DNA of 64,000 bases from Nitrospira sp. ND1 (GCF_900170025.1 NZ_FWEX01000006.1:838795-902794); one strand, 5' to 3'. Numbered from the stretch's first letter, positions 19,338 through 28,455 are shown. Notes: generated by a model from the sequence alone, not told the origin. Translations and numbers: made by a program.

Positions 19338-19618
19338 GAATAACGGATTCGCAAGTCGGTCTCGCCCAAATCCATCGGTAAGATACGCCCATGACTCACT
19401 GAGGTAAACCCCGGCAATCGGCCCTAGTACGGCCCTACTCCCTGGAGCAGTAATCAGAAGAGGTTGAAAGCGAAACCGTCACGTTCACGGCAGACAAGCA
19501 CGCGATCACATCATGTGAGACCAGGAGAAGGGAAGGGGGTTATGAGTCGGTCGACTCCTGCATGCGGCTCCGGATCACGGAGGGGGCTTGCCTGACGGAC
19601 CGATGTAACGGGACGGAA
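19338..19618. other. Intergenic region upstream of the hybrid kinase
   Basis: About 280 bases, presumably with the promoter of the kinase-activator operon and the end of the upstream transcript. A short dyad GAGTCGGTCGACTC lies at 19542-19555. Nothing else is convincing. Confidence 0.4.
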
Positions 19619-20464
19619 CTACGATTTGAGGAGGTAGGGCTCCCAGAAGGCGCGATCATACCGCGGCCAGGCATGGCAACCGAAAGGTAGTCGGCGATTG
19701 TTGAGCTCAAAGCAATGCCTGGGAACAACCTCGAAAGCGAACCGAAGCCCCATGTCGAACGAGGCGACCTTAAACTGATCGTCATATCGCACCGCCTCGT
19801 CGGACCAGAAATGATCTTCATTTTTGGTTCCATCGGGACGTAGATGCCATTGCGCGACCTGTCGCTTCACCCCATTGAACCGTTTGATATATTTGAACCA
19901 CTTCCTTGGCAGATACACCCCTCGGATGTACCAGGGCGTCCCCGAAACGACTCGCTGCCAATACACATCAGGATGAATCCAATATTGTTCCGACGAGAGC
20001 ACGCGCAGAAAACTCGAGACTTTTCGGAGAGACAACCCGCCGTTTCCGACACGCGGCGTCCCCACCCAGGGGCTGTCGGCACATTGCACCCACGGTGCGC
20101 CGATATAATCGACATCAGTGGCGCACCATTCCAACAACTGATCCGAAAACACCAGGGCATCGAGCTGATAAATGAGAATATAACGATACTTCCGGAACGA
20201 CTCGTAAAAGGCAGGCGACAGCATCAGTTTCCCATTTGCAATCGCACTCCCGAAATAGCCGTCGTCGAACCGTTGAATCTGGTAGCCCGGCCGCTCAATC
20301 TCCAGACTCCGCGGCACCGCCAGAAATTTGTCGTACCGGCCGAGAACATGCTCCAGATGGCGAAACGAGATTTCTTCGTCCGGGGTAAATTGCGCCCTGT
20401 TATAGGCGGGCACCACCACCGCGACGCTTCCTCTGTCGAGCACACCGTCCTGCGATATCATCAT
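19619..20464 (-). CDS. DUF5672-like putative glycosyltransferase
   Basis: 281 residues of the DUF5672 type often found near glycan genes. The N-terminal strand is VAVVVPAYNRAQF. A probable acidic motif is ILIYQLDALVFSD, then YIGAPW, VGNGGLSLRKV and the late acidic TKNEDHFWSD. The QLDA motif takes the place of a DxD motif, and GNGG/NED are glycosyltransferase-like. The start ATG follows a GAGGTGAGGGCGG purine run. The sugar and acceptor are unknown. No glycan cluster surrounds it here. Confidence 0.75.
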   Translation of the reverse strand: MMISQDGVLDRGSVAVVVPAYNRAQFTPDEEISFRHLEHVLGRYDKFLAVPRSLEIERPGYQIQRFDDGYFGSAIANGKLMLSPAFYESFRKYRYILIYQLDALVFSDQLLEWCATDVDYIGAPWVQCADSPWVGTPRVGNGGLSLRKVSSFLRVLSSEQYWIHPDVYWQRVVSGTPWYIRGVYLPRKWFKYIKRFNGVKRQVAQWHLRPDGTKNEDHFWSDEAVRYDDQFKVASFDMGLRFAFEVVPRHCFELNNRRLPFGCHAWPRYDRAFWEPYLLKS

Positions 20465-20677
20465 CCGCCCTCACCTCGCCTACGTGGCAATATCAGCATC
20501 AGCCGCTTCGATCATACCGTGCAGTTCCATCGTGGTCGTGGTCTTGCCCCTCTCAGGACCGACGGGCGACTGATGCATGCGCAGTGACAGGCCGCACCCT
20601 GTCCGAGCCAGGCCGCGCAACGGCCCGCACCACATGAACAATCGGCCAGGTTATGCCACTCCGTCGAAGGCCCCAGT
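20465..20677. other. Non-coding region before the inverted-repeat element
   Basis: About 210 bases between the glycosyltransferase-like gene and the terminal-inverted-repeat element. I see no gene or convincing site in it. Confidence 0.4.
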
Positions 20678-20848
20678 CCGGACTATTCATGAATGCCGTC
20701 GCGAGACGTTCGAGACGGAAGCCCGCCGAGGCTGCTCGCACGTAAGGCCGACGCAGGCGTACTGGCAGTCCGTCGAGGAGGCCGAACGAGAACAGCCTCG
20801 CCGAGCGGGAGGATCGGACGCCGGAGCAGGTATTCATGAATAGTCCGG
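20678..20848. repeat. 171-base element with 17-bp perfect terminal inverted repeats
   Basis: CCGGACTATTCATGAAT at 20678-20694 is the exact reverse complement of ATTCATGAATAGTCCGG at 20832-20848. The interior (about 20750-20810) holds GCAGGCGTACTGGCAGTCCG, TCGAGGAGG, AACGAGAACAG and CGCCGAGCGGG, a diverged version of the dispersed repeat core. No coding capacity. It resembles a MITE or REP-type element. The right terminus overlaps the last codons and stop of the oxidoreductase gene. Confidence 0.75.
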
Positions 20849-21934
20849 GCTAGGATCGAAAGCGGCCTTCAGGGAGATTGCAGCGGGTTCGGCTGAGGAT
20901 TGTCGCACCGCATCCATGGCGCGCTGCACGGCGAGTCCGTCATGAAAGGACGCATCGATCTCCCCATTCAAACTTCCGCGAAGACAGGCCTCGACAAAAC
21001 TGTGCATCATGCGGGAAAGACAATGAGGTTGGCCATCCGAGGCCTGGACCGGCAACGGTACGACTTCCCAGCCGGGTTGCGACGGGCGTGAGATTGTCAA
21101 GACATCCACCGACCCACGGCTCAATGAAGCCTTCAGGGCTCCCTGTCGCCCGACCAACTCGATGTACGCTTTGTCGCCGGAATTCGGGGTCGCGCGACTC
21201 GCAAACAACTGTCCCTGAATCCCACCTCGACAGGTAAACGCCGCCGATGCGATGTCGTCGGTTTCCACATGAGCGAGCGCGCCGGTTCTCGCATCGATCC
21301 GTTTCCGTGGAACCAGAATGGTATTTCCTGAAACGGCCTCGATCGGCCCGAGCACAAATCCGACAAGGTCAAAGAGGTGGGACCCAACGTCGTACAATAC
21401 CCCGGCTCCGGCGGAATCGAGGTGTTCGCGAAAACCAATCTTCGAACCAGGTCTCAAGCCGTCCCAGGAATCATAGTGCACCGCCACATAATACGGCTCG
21501 CCGATCTCCCCGTTCAAAAGCCGGCGCTTCAGCTCCTGCACACCGTACAAGTAGCGATACGTGAACGCGGTCTGGTGAACCTTGCCGCTCGGCTCCGCGG
21601 CCCGAAGCATGTCAGCTGCTTCCTCCGTGTTCATCCCGAGGGGTTTTTCACAGAACACGTGCTTGCCGGCAGCAAATGCGGCCTGGGCCTGACGGGCGTG
21701 CACTACATTCGGGGTTGCAATCGTGACTGCATCGATGTCAGGCCGTGCGCAAACCTCCTCATAGTCGAGCGATACTTCCGGCACACCCAACCGCTGCGCC
21801 GCCGCGCGGGTCCGTGCCGAATCTCGCCCACAGAGGACCACAACCTCCGCTTCCGGATGCGACTGCACGCCGGGCACATGACAGCTTTCGGCAAACGCTC
21901 CGGCCCCGATAACGCCCACTCTTAATTTGGTCAT
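20834..21934 (-). CDS. Gfo/Idh/MocA-family oxidoreductase
   Basis: 366 residues. The N-terminal Rossmann fold has RVGVIGAGAFAE. The family motif CEKPLG lies near residue 94 (HVFCEKPLGMN), where the lysine is catalytic. The substrate-binding C-terminal domain includes YDVGSHLFDLVGFVLG. ATG 21934 is preceded by AAGGTGG; five more upstream codons are open. The last residues, PDYS and the stop, are encoded by the terminal inverted repeat of the adjacent element, so the native C terminus may have been replaced. The substrate, probably a sugar or sugar nucleotide, is unknown. Confidence 0.9.
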   Translation of the reverse strand: MTKLRVGVIGAGAFAESCHVPGVQSHPEAEVVVLCGRDSARTRAAAQRLGVPEVSLDYEEVCARPDIDAVTIATPNVVHARQAQAAFAAGKHVFCEKPLGMNTEEAADMLRAAEPSGKVHQTAFTYRYLYGVQELKRRLLNGEIGEPYYVAVHYDSWDGLRPGSKIGFREHLDSAGAGVLYDVGSHLFDLVGFVLGPIEAVSGNTILVPRKRIDARTGALAHVETDDIASAAFTCRGGIQGQLFASRATPNSGDKAYIELVGRQGALKASLSRGSVDVLTISRPSQPGWEVVPLPVQASDGQPHCLSRMMHSFVEACLRGSLNGEIDASFHDGLAVQRAMDAVRQSSAEPAAISLKAAFDPSPDYS

Positions 21935-22182
21935 TCCGCCACCTTGCAAAAAATGTCACATCTGACGCGACGGAATCAGATCCCCTCGCGACAGGTCGGC
22001 GACAACCGTGTACGGTATGCTCACACAGGATGAGAGCCATGGCAGGCATCTGGGCTCACTGGTTCACTCTAGCGGATTACCGGAGGCGTGTCGAGACTGC
22101 TGCTTTATGGGAGTGAGAACTGCGTAGATGAACCGATGACACCGCAAACGCATGCTGTACCTGTTTATGCGGCGGGAAGAAG

Positions 22183-23097
22183 CTATCCGCCGGCGTGTTT
22201 GAGTCGGGCCGATTGCCAACCGACCAACCAGACACCGGCCAGGATGAGCGCAATGCCCACGATCTCGCGGACGCCGATCGCCTCACCCAACACCAGCGCA
22301 GACAGAAGCAGAGCCGATACCGGGATGAGATTCACGAACACGCCGGCCCGCGAAGGACCCACCCCTTGCACCCCGTACAACCAGGCCTGCTGCCCCAATG
22401 CCGTAGCGAACACGATCAGATACCCTAAAGCCACCCACCCGGAGACCGGGACCACACTCGCTCCGGTCAACAGCAACTTCTGATCGGTCCACAGCAGAGG
22501 AATCTGCAACAAGAGGGACAGCAGCAGCGTTGTCCAGTTGACGGTGAGCGGAGAGAGCCGCTCCATCACCTGGCGACCACCGATGGAATACAACGCCCAA
22601 CTCACCAATCCCAACAACACCAGTGTGCCGCCCAGCCAGGGATTGTCCCCGCTCGGCGCCTCCCCTCCGACACCGGACACGAGTGCGACTCCGGCAAAGG
22701 AGACCGCACAACCGGCCGCCACCGTGTTGAATGGAATGTCTCGCACGAGAAGAGACGACAGCAACGCCGTAATGGCCGGGCTGGCGCCGATAATGACGCC
22801 GGCGGTCGCTGCGCCGATATACCGTAGGCCGAAGAGGGTCAGAAGATGATTGCCCAACACCCCGAGCCCCAGCAGCATCAACAGCCTGAGATCGCGAGCA
22901 GTCCATGTCGTACGACCGCCCTCGCTCCACCACCACAGAGGAATCAGGATCACCAGCGCGCCGAAGCCGCGCAGCAAGGACGTTTCTACTGCCGAAAACG
23001 CGCCAAGCGCCAGCTTCTGTCCCACAATGGACCCGCCCCAAACCAGCGCCGAGGTGGTCAACGCGGCATAGGCGGCGAATACCGATGGTTTCTGCAT
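22183..23097 (-). CDS. EamA/DMT-superfamily transporter
   Basis: 304 residues with ten hydrophobic segments in two EamA halves. The first half includes ALTTSALVWGGSIVGQKLAL and GVLGNHLLTLFGLRYIGAAT; the second includes GTLVLLGLVSWALYSIGGRQ and GVFVNLIPVSALLLSALVLG. This is the inner-membrane drug/metabolite transporter layout, commonly exporting amino acids or other metabolites. No clear ribosome binding site is seen before the ATG. The substrate cannot be predicted. Confidence 0.9.
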   Translation of the reverse strand: MQKPSVFAAYAALTTSALVWGGSIVGQKLALGAFSAVETSLLRGFGALVILIPLWWWSEGGRTTWTARDLRLLMLLGLGVLGNHLLTLFGLRYIGAATAGVIIGASPAITALLSSLLVRDIPFNTVAAGCAVSFAGVALVSGVGGEAPSGDNPWLGGTLVLLGLVSWALYSIGGRQVMERLSPLTVNWTTLLLSLLLQIPLLWTDQKLLLTGASVVPVSGWVALGYLIVFATALGQQAWLYGVQGVGPSRAGVFVNLIPVSALLLSALVLGEAIGVREIVGIALILAGVWLVGWQSARLKHAGG

Positions 23098-23156
23098 GGA
23101 CGCAATTCCTCAATCGACGACACACGTGGGTTGCCACGGGCCGCGAGCACCGGATG

Positions 23157-23807
23157 CTAGGCGAATGGTGTCGGGGTGATGATCCAAATACCGTCCCGGA
23201 TGGTCGCCAACACAGCAGACACCCGCTGGTCTGTCCTGACGACCCGGTTGAGTTCCTGAATTGCAGCAGTACGGTCGTCAGGCGGCGGTTCGAGCAACAC
23301 GTCGCCGTCCCACAACACATTGTCGATGAGAATGACCCCGCGCGGGGACAACAACTCCATCGCGCGGCGATAGTAATTCACGTAGTTGAGTTTGTCGGCG
23401 TCGATAAAAATGAGATCAAAAGGGCCCGTGAGTCCCGCCATCGTCTCCAAAGCCGGCCCCATACGGATCTCGACCTTTCGACCATGGGGGGATTGCGCAA
23501 AAAACCGTCGAGCAACCGCCGCGGACGCGTCATCGACTTCGCACGTCGTGACCTGCCCCTGCTCGGGCAGCGCTTCCGCGAAACACAGTGCGCTATAGCC
23601 CGTGAACATGCCGATTTCCAGCACTCGCGTGGCCTGCACCAGGCGGGTCATCATATGCAAGAACGCCCCTTCGAGGGGCCCCACCAGCATACGCGCAAAC
23701 TCCATCGTCCGTTCGGTCTCCTCGCGAAGCGCGCGGCGGACGGGAGTTTCGGGCAATGAATAGGCCGCCGCGTAGGCATCAATTTTCGGCAACACGAGAT
23801 CGGTCAT
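23157..23807 (-). CDS. SAM-dependent O-methyltransferase (CCoAOMT-like)
   Basis: 216 residues matching the small bacterial caffeoyl-CoA-type O-methyltransferases. Motif I is VLEIGMFTGYSAL. The acidic residue of the next strand is in TTCEVDDAS. The metal/SAM segment is FDLIFIDADKLNYVNYY, followed by GVILIDNVLWDG. I chose the ATG at 23807 (MTDLVLPKID) because the family starts there; the open frame further upstream overlaps the start of the divergent carboxypeptidase gene. The acceptor is unknown. Confidence 0.88.
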   Translation of the reverse strand: MTDLVLPKIDAYAAAYSLPETPVRRALREETERTMEFARMLVGPLEGAFLHMMTRLVQATRVLEIGMFTGYSALCFAEALPEQGQVTTCEVDDASAAVARRFFAQSPHGRKVEIRMGPALETMAGLTGPFDLIFIDADKLNYVNYYRRAMELLSPRGVILIDNVLWDGDVLLEPPPDDRTAAIQELNRVVRTDQRVSAVLATIRDGIWIITPTPFA

Positions 23808-23893
23808 TGGTTTCACTCCGGCAGAGAGTTGTGCGACAATTCGCACCGGCCGCGGGATCATACCATGGACGTGCCCGGAGAAGGAGCCTGAAG

Positions 23894-25414
23894 GTGAAGA
23901 CACTGGCGACATTGGAACCCTTGACGACACGTTTGTTGGAAATCCGTCGCATCCAGAGCGCGGCCGCAGTTCTCTCGTGGGACCAGGAGACGTATATGCC
24001 CGCCGGCGGCGGGGCGGCGCGCGCGGAGCAGATCGCGACGCTCGAAGGTCTTGCCCATCAAAGACTCGTGTCCGCTGAGCTCGAAACGCTGCTCACCGAA
24101 TGGATCGACCCCGCGACCGGACAGGCCGCCGACAGTTGGGATGAACCCTCCCGGTCGCTGTTGCGGGAAACCTGGCGCGACTTCAGCCGGGCCAAGAAAC
24201 TTCCATCCGACTTTGTGATCCGCCTCAGCCGCGAGTGTTCCTTGGCCCAGCAGGCCTGGGTGACGGCACGGGAAGAAAGTCGGTTTTCAAAATTTCTGCC
24301 CTCACTGAAGATTATCCTGGACCTCAAACGTGATGAGGCTCGGTATTTAGGGTATCGAAACTCGCCCTACGATGCGCTCTTGGATACGTATGAGCCGGGT
24401 GCCACCATCGCTCAACTCGCGCCGCTGTTCACACAATTACGGGAACGCCTTGTCCCGCTCTTACGGCGCGTTCAGGCCAGTCACGTCACCATCGACGACC
24501 GTTGCCTGCACCAGAGTTTCGACCAATCCAAGCAGGTGGAATTCGGTCGGCTTGTGCTGACCGCCATGGGCTATGACTTCGAGCGTGGGCGCCTCGATCT
24601 CTCGGCCCATCCCTTCACGACCTCTTTTCATCCGACCGATGTCCGGGTCACGACACGGGTCTTCGAGAAAGATCTGCCGTCGTGCCTGTTTAGTTGCATC
24701 CATGAAGGGGGCCATGGCCTGTACGATCAAGGCTTGGATCCTCGCTATTATGGCTCGCCCCTCGGCGAATCCGTGTCACTCGGCTTTCACGAAAGCCAGT
24801 CCCGCCTGTGGGAAAATTGTGTCGGCCGGTCCCGTGCGTTCTGGCACTGCTTCTACCCGATGTTGCAGCACACGTTCCCGCAACAGTTGGCGGACGTGCC
24901 TCTCGACCGGTTCTATGCGGCCATCAACCGGGCCACCCCCTCGCTGATCCGCGTCGAAGCCGACGAATTGACCTATAACTTGCACATCATGTTACGCGTC
25001 GAAATCGAGCAGGCCCTTATTGAGGGACGAGCAGAACCGGATGATCTGCCCGGCCTTTGGAACGAGAAAATGCAGTCGTATTTGGGTATTGTGCCGGAAC
25101 GGGATGCCGAGGGGGTCTTGCAGGATGTGCATTGGTCGATGGGCGCCTTCGGATATTTCCCGACCTACACCTTGGGCAACCTGTATTCCGTGCAATTCTT
25201 CGAACAGGCCACACTCGAACTTCCGCAGCTGGAGGAGGAGATGAGAGCAGGACACCTCTTGCCTCTGCGGCGATGGCTCGAGCAGAAAATCCACCGCTGG
25301 GGACGGATGTTCACACCCGACCATCTGGCACGACGGGTGACGGGTAGCGGGGTGAACCCCGAGCCGTTTCTCCGTTATCTCGAAACGAAATACGCGGAGC
25401 TATACCGACTCTGA
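23894..25414 (+). CDS. M32 family carboxypeptidase (Taq-type)
   Basis: 506 residues, the usual length for M32 zinc carboxypeptidases. The HExxH motif is HEGGH, with His270, Glu271 and His274 in SCIHEGGHGLYDQG. The family-specific later Glu falls in LGESVSLGFHESQSRLWEN, and the C-terminal PEPFLRYLETKYAELY is typical. I chose GTG 23894 because AAGGAG is seven bases upstream and the homologous N terminus (TTRLLEIRRIQSAAAVLSWD) follows. It is cytoplasmic and trims C-terminal residues from peptides. Confidence 0.93.
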   Translation: MKTLATLEPLTTRLLEIRRIQSAAAVLSWDQETYMPAGGGAARAEQIATLEGLAHQRLVSAELETLLTEWIDPATGQAADSWDEPSRSLLRETWRDFSRAKKLPSDFVIRLSRECSLAQQAWVTAREESRFSKFLPSLKIILDLKRDEARYLGYRNSPYDALLDTYEPGATIAQLAPLFTQLRERLVPLLRRVQASHVTIDDRCLHQSFDQSKQVEFGRLVLTAMGYDFERGRLDLSAHPFTTSFHPTDVRVTTRVFEKDLPSCLFSCIHEGGHGLYDQGLDPRYYGSPLGESVSLGFHESQSRLWENCVGRSRAFWHCFYPMLQHTFPQQLADVPLDRFYAAINRATPSLIRVEADELTYNLHIMLRVEIEQALIEGRAEPDDLPGLWNEKMQSYLGIVPERDAEGVLQDVHWSMGAFGYFPTYTLGNLYSVQFFEQATLELPQLEEEMRAGHLLPLRRWLEQKIHRWGRMFTPDHLARRVTGSGVNPEPFLRYLETKYAELYRL

Positions 25415-25902
25415 TCTGTGAGCCGCTTTTCACTACCCTCCCATAGCCCACTACCCCCTGCGTCTCCCCACGACGCCCTTTCTTTTACTCAAGGATTACG
25501 ACAGGTCAGGCACACCTCTAGGGCCACAACAGGGCCCTTTAGCTCTATTCGACCAATCGGTCTTCGTGGTACTACTCCGCCCCACATGAAATAGGAAATT
25601 TCTCTTAGTTTCTTACCCTGCTCCAGGGGATGAATCGGCTGAGCACGTGGGATTAGGAATCGAAAGACAAGTCCTTGGACTTTCCCGTTGGCCCGAATGG
25701 GTTCCGGCAGAACAAGGTCTTCAGCATCGATGTCCGAGTCAGTGGCTGCCACGACTAGACGACATGCAGGAGCCTATCGAGTGTTCTCTCCGCGTACGAC
25801 CCAGACATTGACCGCCCCCCACGACGACACCGACTTGAGGGCGGATCGGACCATTCTCTGTGCTCGGCCGGAAACGGGCAGAGTGGAATTCCGGGGTGCT
25901 CC
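25415..25902. other. Intergenic region before the NarL-type regulator
   Basis: Nearly 490 bases. It contains one low-confidence minus-strand reading frame, listed separately. I found no terminator or promoter in it that I would defend. Confidence 0.4.
25489..25752 (-). CDS. Doubtful small hypothetical protein
   Basis: An 87-residue frame starting at GTG. The product has a believable amino-acid mix (VQGLVFRFLIPRAQPIHPLE, EISYFMWGGVVPRRPIGRIE) ending in a CLTC pair. Third-position GC is lower than in the neighbouring genes and there is no ribosome binding site, so it may be a remnant or not a gene. No family recognised. Confidence 0.3.
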   Translation of the reverse strand: MAATDSDIDAEDLVLPEPIRANGKVQGLVFRFLIPRAQPIHPLEQGKKLREISYFMWGGVVPRRPIGRIELKGPVVALEVCLTCRNP

Positions 25903-26607
25903 ATGAGCGGAACGCTGGCCGTGGATGCATGCCAAGAGTCGCACCCGGCGAAAGCCGAAGTCCGAATTCTGCTCGCGGATGACCACGCCTTACTCCGTCG
26001 CGGCCTGCGAGAGTTCCTACGGGACTTCCTCGTTGAGGACGGACTGACGCCCGACATTGTCGAAACAGCCTCTGCCCGCCATGCAATCGATCACATTCGC
26101 ACAGGCACCTGGGATCTCGTCATCCTGGACTTGAATCTGCCGGACATGCCGGGACTCGAAATCCTGCGCATTCTCAAATCGTTGCGGCCGGCCCTGCCTG
26201 TCCTGGTTGTCAGCATTTATGCCGAAGAACATTACTCGGCTCGTGCCATTCGAGCCGGTGCACTCGGATACCTGACAAAAGAGCGAGGGCCGCAGGAACT
26301 TCGGATGGCGGTCTCACGCATCCTTCAGGGTGGACATTACCTGCCGCCTCCCGAAACCGAACACAACCAGGACGAGGGACCGCACCGAAACCTCTCCTCC
26401 ACCGACACCCTCCCGGCAACACTCTCGGATCGCGAAATTGAAGTACTGCAGTGGATCGCACAGGGACGACGCCTGACGGAGATCGCGGAACATCTCAATT
26501 TGAGCATCAAGACGGTGAGCACCTACCGTTCGCGGCTCCTCATCAAATTAGGAATGAGAACCACGGCAGAATTGATTCGCTACGCCCTGGACCAGCAGTT
26601 GGTCTGA
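25903..26607 (+). CDS. NarL/FixJ-type response regulator
   Basis: 234 residues. The receiver domain (about 20-140) has acidic pocket ADDHALLRRG, phospho-acceptor Asp76 in LVILDLNLPDMPG and lysine in GYLTKERGP. A LuxR/GerE HTH (about 170-232) reads LSDREIEVLQWIAQGRRLTE, then HLNLSIKTVSTYRSRLLIKL. The cognate kinase is not adjacent. A receiver-like orphan lies 130 bases downstream on the same strand. Confidence 0.93.
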   Translation: MSGTLAVDACQESHPAKAEVRILLADDHALLRRGLREFLRDFLVEDGLTPDIVETASARHAIDHIRTGTWDLVILDLNLPDMPGLEILRILKSLRPALPVLVVSIYAEEHYSARAIRAGALGYLTKERGPQELRMAVSRILQGGHYLPPPETEHNQDEGPHRNLSSTDTLPATLSDREIEVLQWIAQGRRLTEIAEHLNLSIKTVSTYRSRLLIKLGMRTTAELIRYALDQQLV

Positions 26608-26737
26608 CACTGAAAGATGATCGCGTTGACCGACCCGGCACAACAATTCTCTGCAAGCGGACGGGCACCTGGGATCGGTCGGCATAGACTCCCGCAGCCG
26701 CCGGTCAGTACACCCTGCACCCTCTCATCGGAGGACT

Positions 26738-27124
26738 ATGGCCAATATTCTGATCATCAATGCCGACGCGAATCTGAAGCGGCTTATCAAGCTGGCCTTA
26801 CCGGGCATGGAACATTTTGTTCAACACAGTGCGACCTTGCAGACCGCCGGCGCTCAGTCCACGTCGTCCAAGCTCGACCTGGTGATCAGTCGCTTCGTCG
26901 CGGACGACGATCAAGGGCCGGAAGACCTAATGGAACTTCGCAAAACCTTTCCGAGCGCTCGCCTGATCGTCACAGCAGCGCTACACGATCCCGCACTCGA
27001 AGGCGAGAAACTTCAGCGCGTCGTCCGCGAACTCCACATCGAGTATTGTTTGCTGGAACCGATTGAGACCGGTGCCATGCTCCATACGATCCAGGCGGCG
27101 CTCGCCCTTCCGAAACGACCCTAG
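26738..27124 (+). CDS. Degenerate receiver-like protein
   Basis: 128 residues with the alternating strand/helix pattern of a receiver: NILIINADANLKRLIKLALP, LDLVISRFVADD, ARLIVTAALHD and the final CLLEPIETGAMLHTIQAALA. The phospho-acceptor position in LDLVISRF is Ser/Arg rather than Asp, so it cannot accept phosphate normally. GGAGGA precedes the ATG closely. It follows the NarL-type gene and may modulate it, but the link is positional only. Confidence 0.7.
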   Translation: MANILIINADANLKRLIKLALPGMEHFVQHSATLQTAGAQSTSSKLDLVISRFVADDDQGPEDLMELRKTFPSARLIVTAALHDPALEGEKLQRVVRELHIEYCLLEPIETGAMLHTIQAALALPKRP

Positions 27125-27211
27125 ATCGACCCATTTTCACCGGTCGCCCGCCACCCAACCGCTGCCACAACACGTCAGCGCCAACGACCTACCGGACCGG
27201 GAGCCTCCGGT

Positions 27212-27775
27212 TCAGTATCCCATGGCCGTGTTGAGCTTCGCCAACTGGCTTGGAGGCAGGAGAAACTCCGCCGACGCTTCGATGCGGGCAGGAACCAGCA
27301 GCGTGGTGTGGAACACAATATCGCGGATGGGAATCTTGAAATCGGGTTGCTGCGGGGTACTGAGTTCGACGGATTCGACGGACTGCGTAATGGCAGTGAC
27401 ATCCTGCGGCCCGTAGGTGGTGATCACCGCCTGCATGAGGTCACGAATTTTCTCATTGGTTTCATTTCCGTCGATGCCTTTCATCAGCAGAGGAAGGACC
27501 TCGTCGCGAACCTGGTCGGACGGGCTGAAGTTTTCGACCCGTTCCTTGCGTCGAAGGGACGTCAAGTCATTGTCCAGATCGCGGCTGAAGGCGCCATAGG
27601 CAAACCGGACGAACTCGAAATGAAACCCCTTCATCCCCTTTCCAAACATCTGCAGTTCGCACAGGAAACAGAGCTGCTGCAGCTTGACGTCACTCAACAA
27701 GCCATAGGGCTCGGCCAGCGATAAGGCATACAGCAGTAGCACTCGATCGATCGTCATTTCGTGAGATTTGCGCAC
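27212..27775 (-). CDS. SocA/DUF4065-like protein
   Basis: 187 residues. The stretch VKLQQLCFLCELQMFGKGMK, then FHFEFVRFAYGAFSRDLDND, follows the pattern of the SocA/Panacea (DUF4065) domain: a KLQKLxFL helix followed by a segment like F-x-P-x-x-YGP-x-S. Such proteins are antitoxins or proteolytic adaptors in several bacteria. No toxin-sized partner gene adjoins it. The GTG start has GGAG nine bases upstream; an internal ATG at codon 7 is an alternative. It is divergent from fur. Confidence 0.55.
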   Translation of the reverse strand: MRKSHEMTIDRVLLLYALSLAEPYGLLSDVKLQQLCFLCELQMFGKGMKGFHFEFVRFAYGAFSRDLDNDLTSLRRKERVENFSPSDQVRDEVLPLLMKGIDGNETNEKIRDLMQAVITTYGPQDVTAITQSVESVELSTPQQPDFKIPIRDIVFHTTLLVPARIEASAEFLLPPSQLAKLNTAMGY

Positions 27776-27928
27776 CTATTGAATCTCCTCTGAATCGTCC
27801 ACAACCGGCAGGACTATAAACAGGCAGGTTTCGGTTCGTCAATTGATGATCGTACCGGCCGGATCCCCTCTTGACCCGCCGAGGCACTTTCGTCTTTAAT
27901 GGGCGTCTTTCATGCCGGTTCACGCGCC

Positions 27929-28360
27929 ATGAGCAAGACTCTCAAAGAAATGGACGTGCTTCGCCAGCACCTGGCCAAGCATCAGTTGAAGCTGACTCGT
28001 CAACGCGAACTCATCCTGACGGCGTTCCTGCGACAAGAACACGTCACGGCCGAGACGATGTATCATCAGCTGGCGAAGAAAGATCCCCACCTCGGACTCG
28101 CCACGATTTACCGCACGCTGAATCTCTTCTGCGAAGCAGGCATCGCCCAAGCCCGCCACTTCGGCACCCAGACGCAATACGACAATATCTCGCATAAGGG
28201 CCATCACGACCATCTCATCTGCACCGGCTGTGGGACTATTGTAGAGTTCGAGAATTGCGAGATTGAACGGCTACAGGAAGAGGTCGCGACCAAGAACGGC
28301 TTTGTGATCCAAACCCACCGGCTGGAGCTGTACGGCCTCTGTGCGCGCTGCCGCCATTGA
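27929..28360 (+). CDS. fur: Ferric uptake regulator Fur
   Basis: 143 residues from ATG 27929; an in-frame ATG at 27899 is possible and neither has a strong ribosome binding site. The winged helix reads LTRQRELILTAFL, then LATIYRTLNLFCEAG. The dimerisation domain has HKGHHDHLICTGCG, a Fur metal site, and a second cysteine pair CARC at the C terminus, giving the structural Cys4 zinc site. The Fur/PerR distinction is not certain from sequence. The iron-uptake operon follows immediately, supporting Fur. Confidence 0.9.
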   Translation: MSKTLKEMDVLRQHLAKHQLKLTRQRELILTAFLRQEHVTAETMYHQLAKKDPHLGLATIYRTLNLFCEAGIAQARHFGTQTQYDNISHKGHHDHLICTGCGTIVEFENCEIERLQEEVATKNGFVIQTHRLELYGLCARCRH

Positions 28361-28455
28361 CGAATCGCTTCCGCATCCAGTACTATCTTGAGACGGCTTA
28401 TCAATTTCAACTAGGATGGCCATTACAGGCTGTCCCCACTCTGGAGGCACGCCGC

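Noticed and set aside
20834-20848. Possible frameshift at the oxidoreductase 3' end
   Set aside because: The frame is intact; the odd end is explained by the overlapping terminal inverted repeat.
28388-28404. TTGAGA-N5-TATCAA dyad before fbpA as a Fur box
   Set aside because: It does not fit the Fur 19-mer and has only five of six matching arm bases; probably chance.
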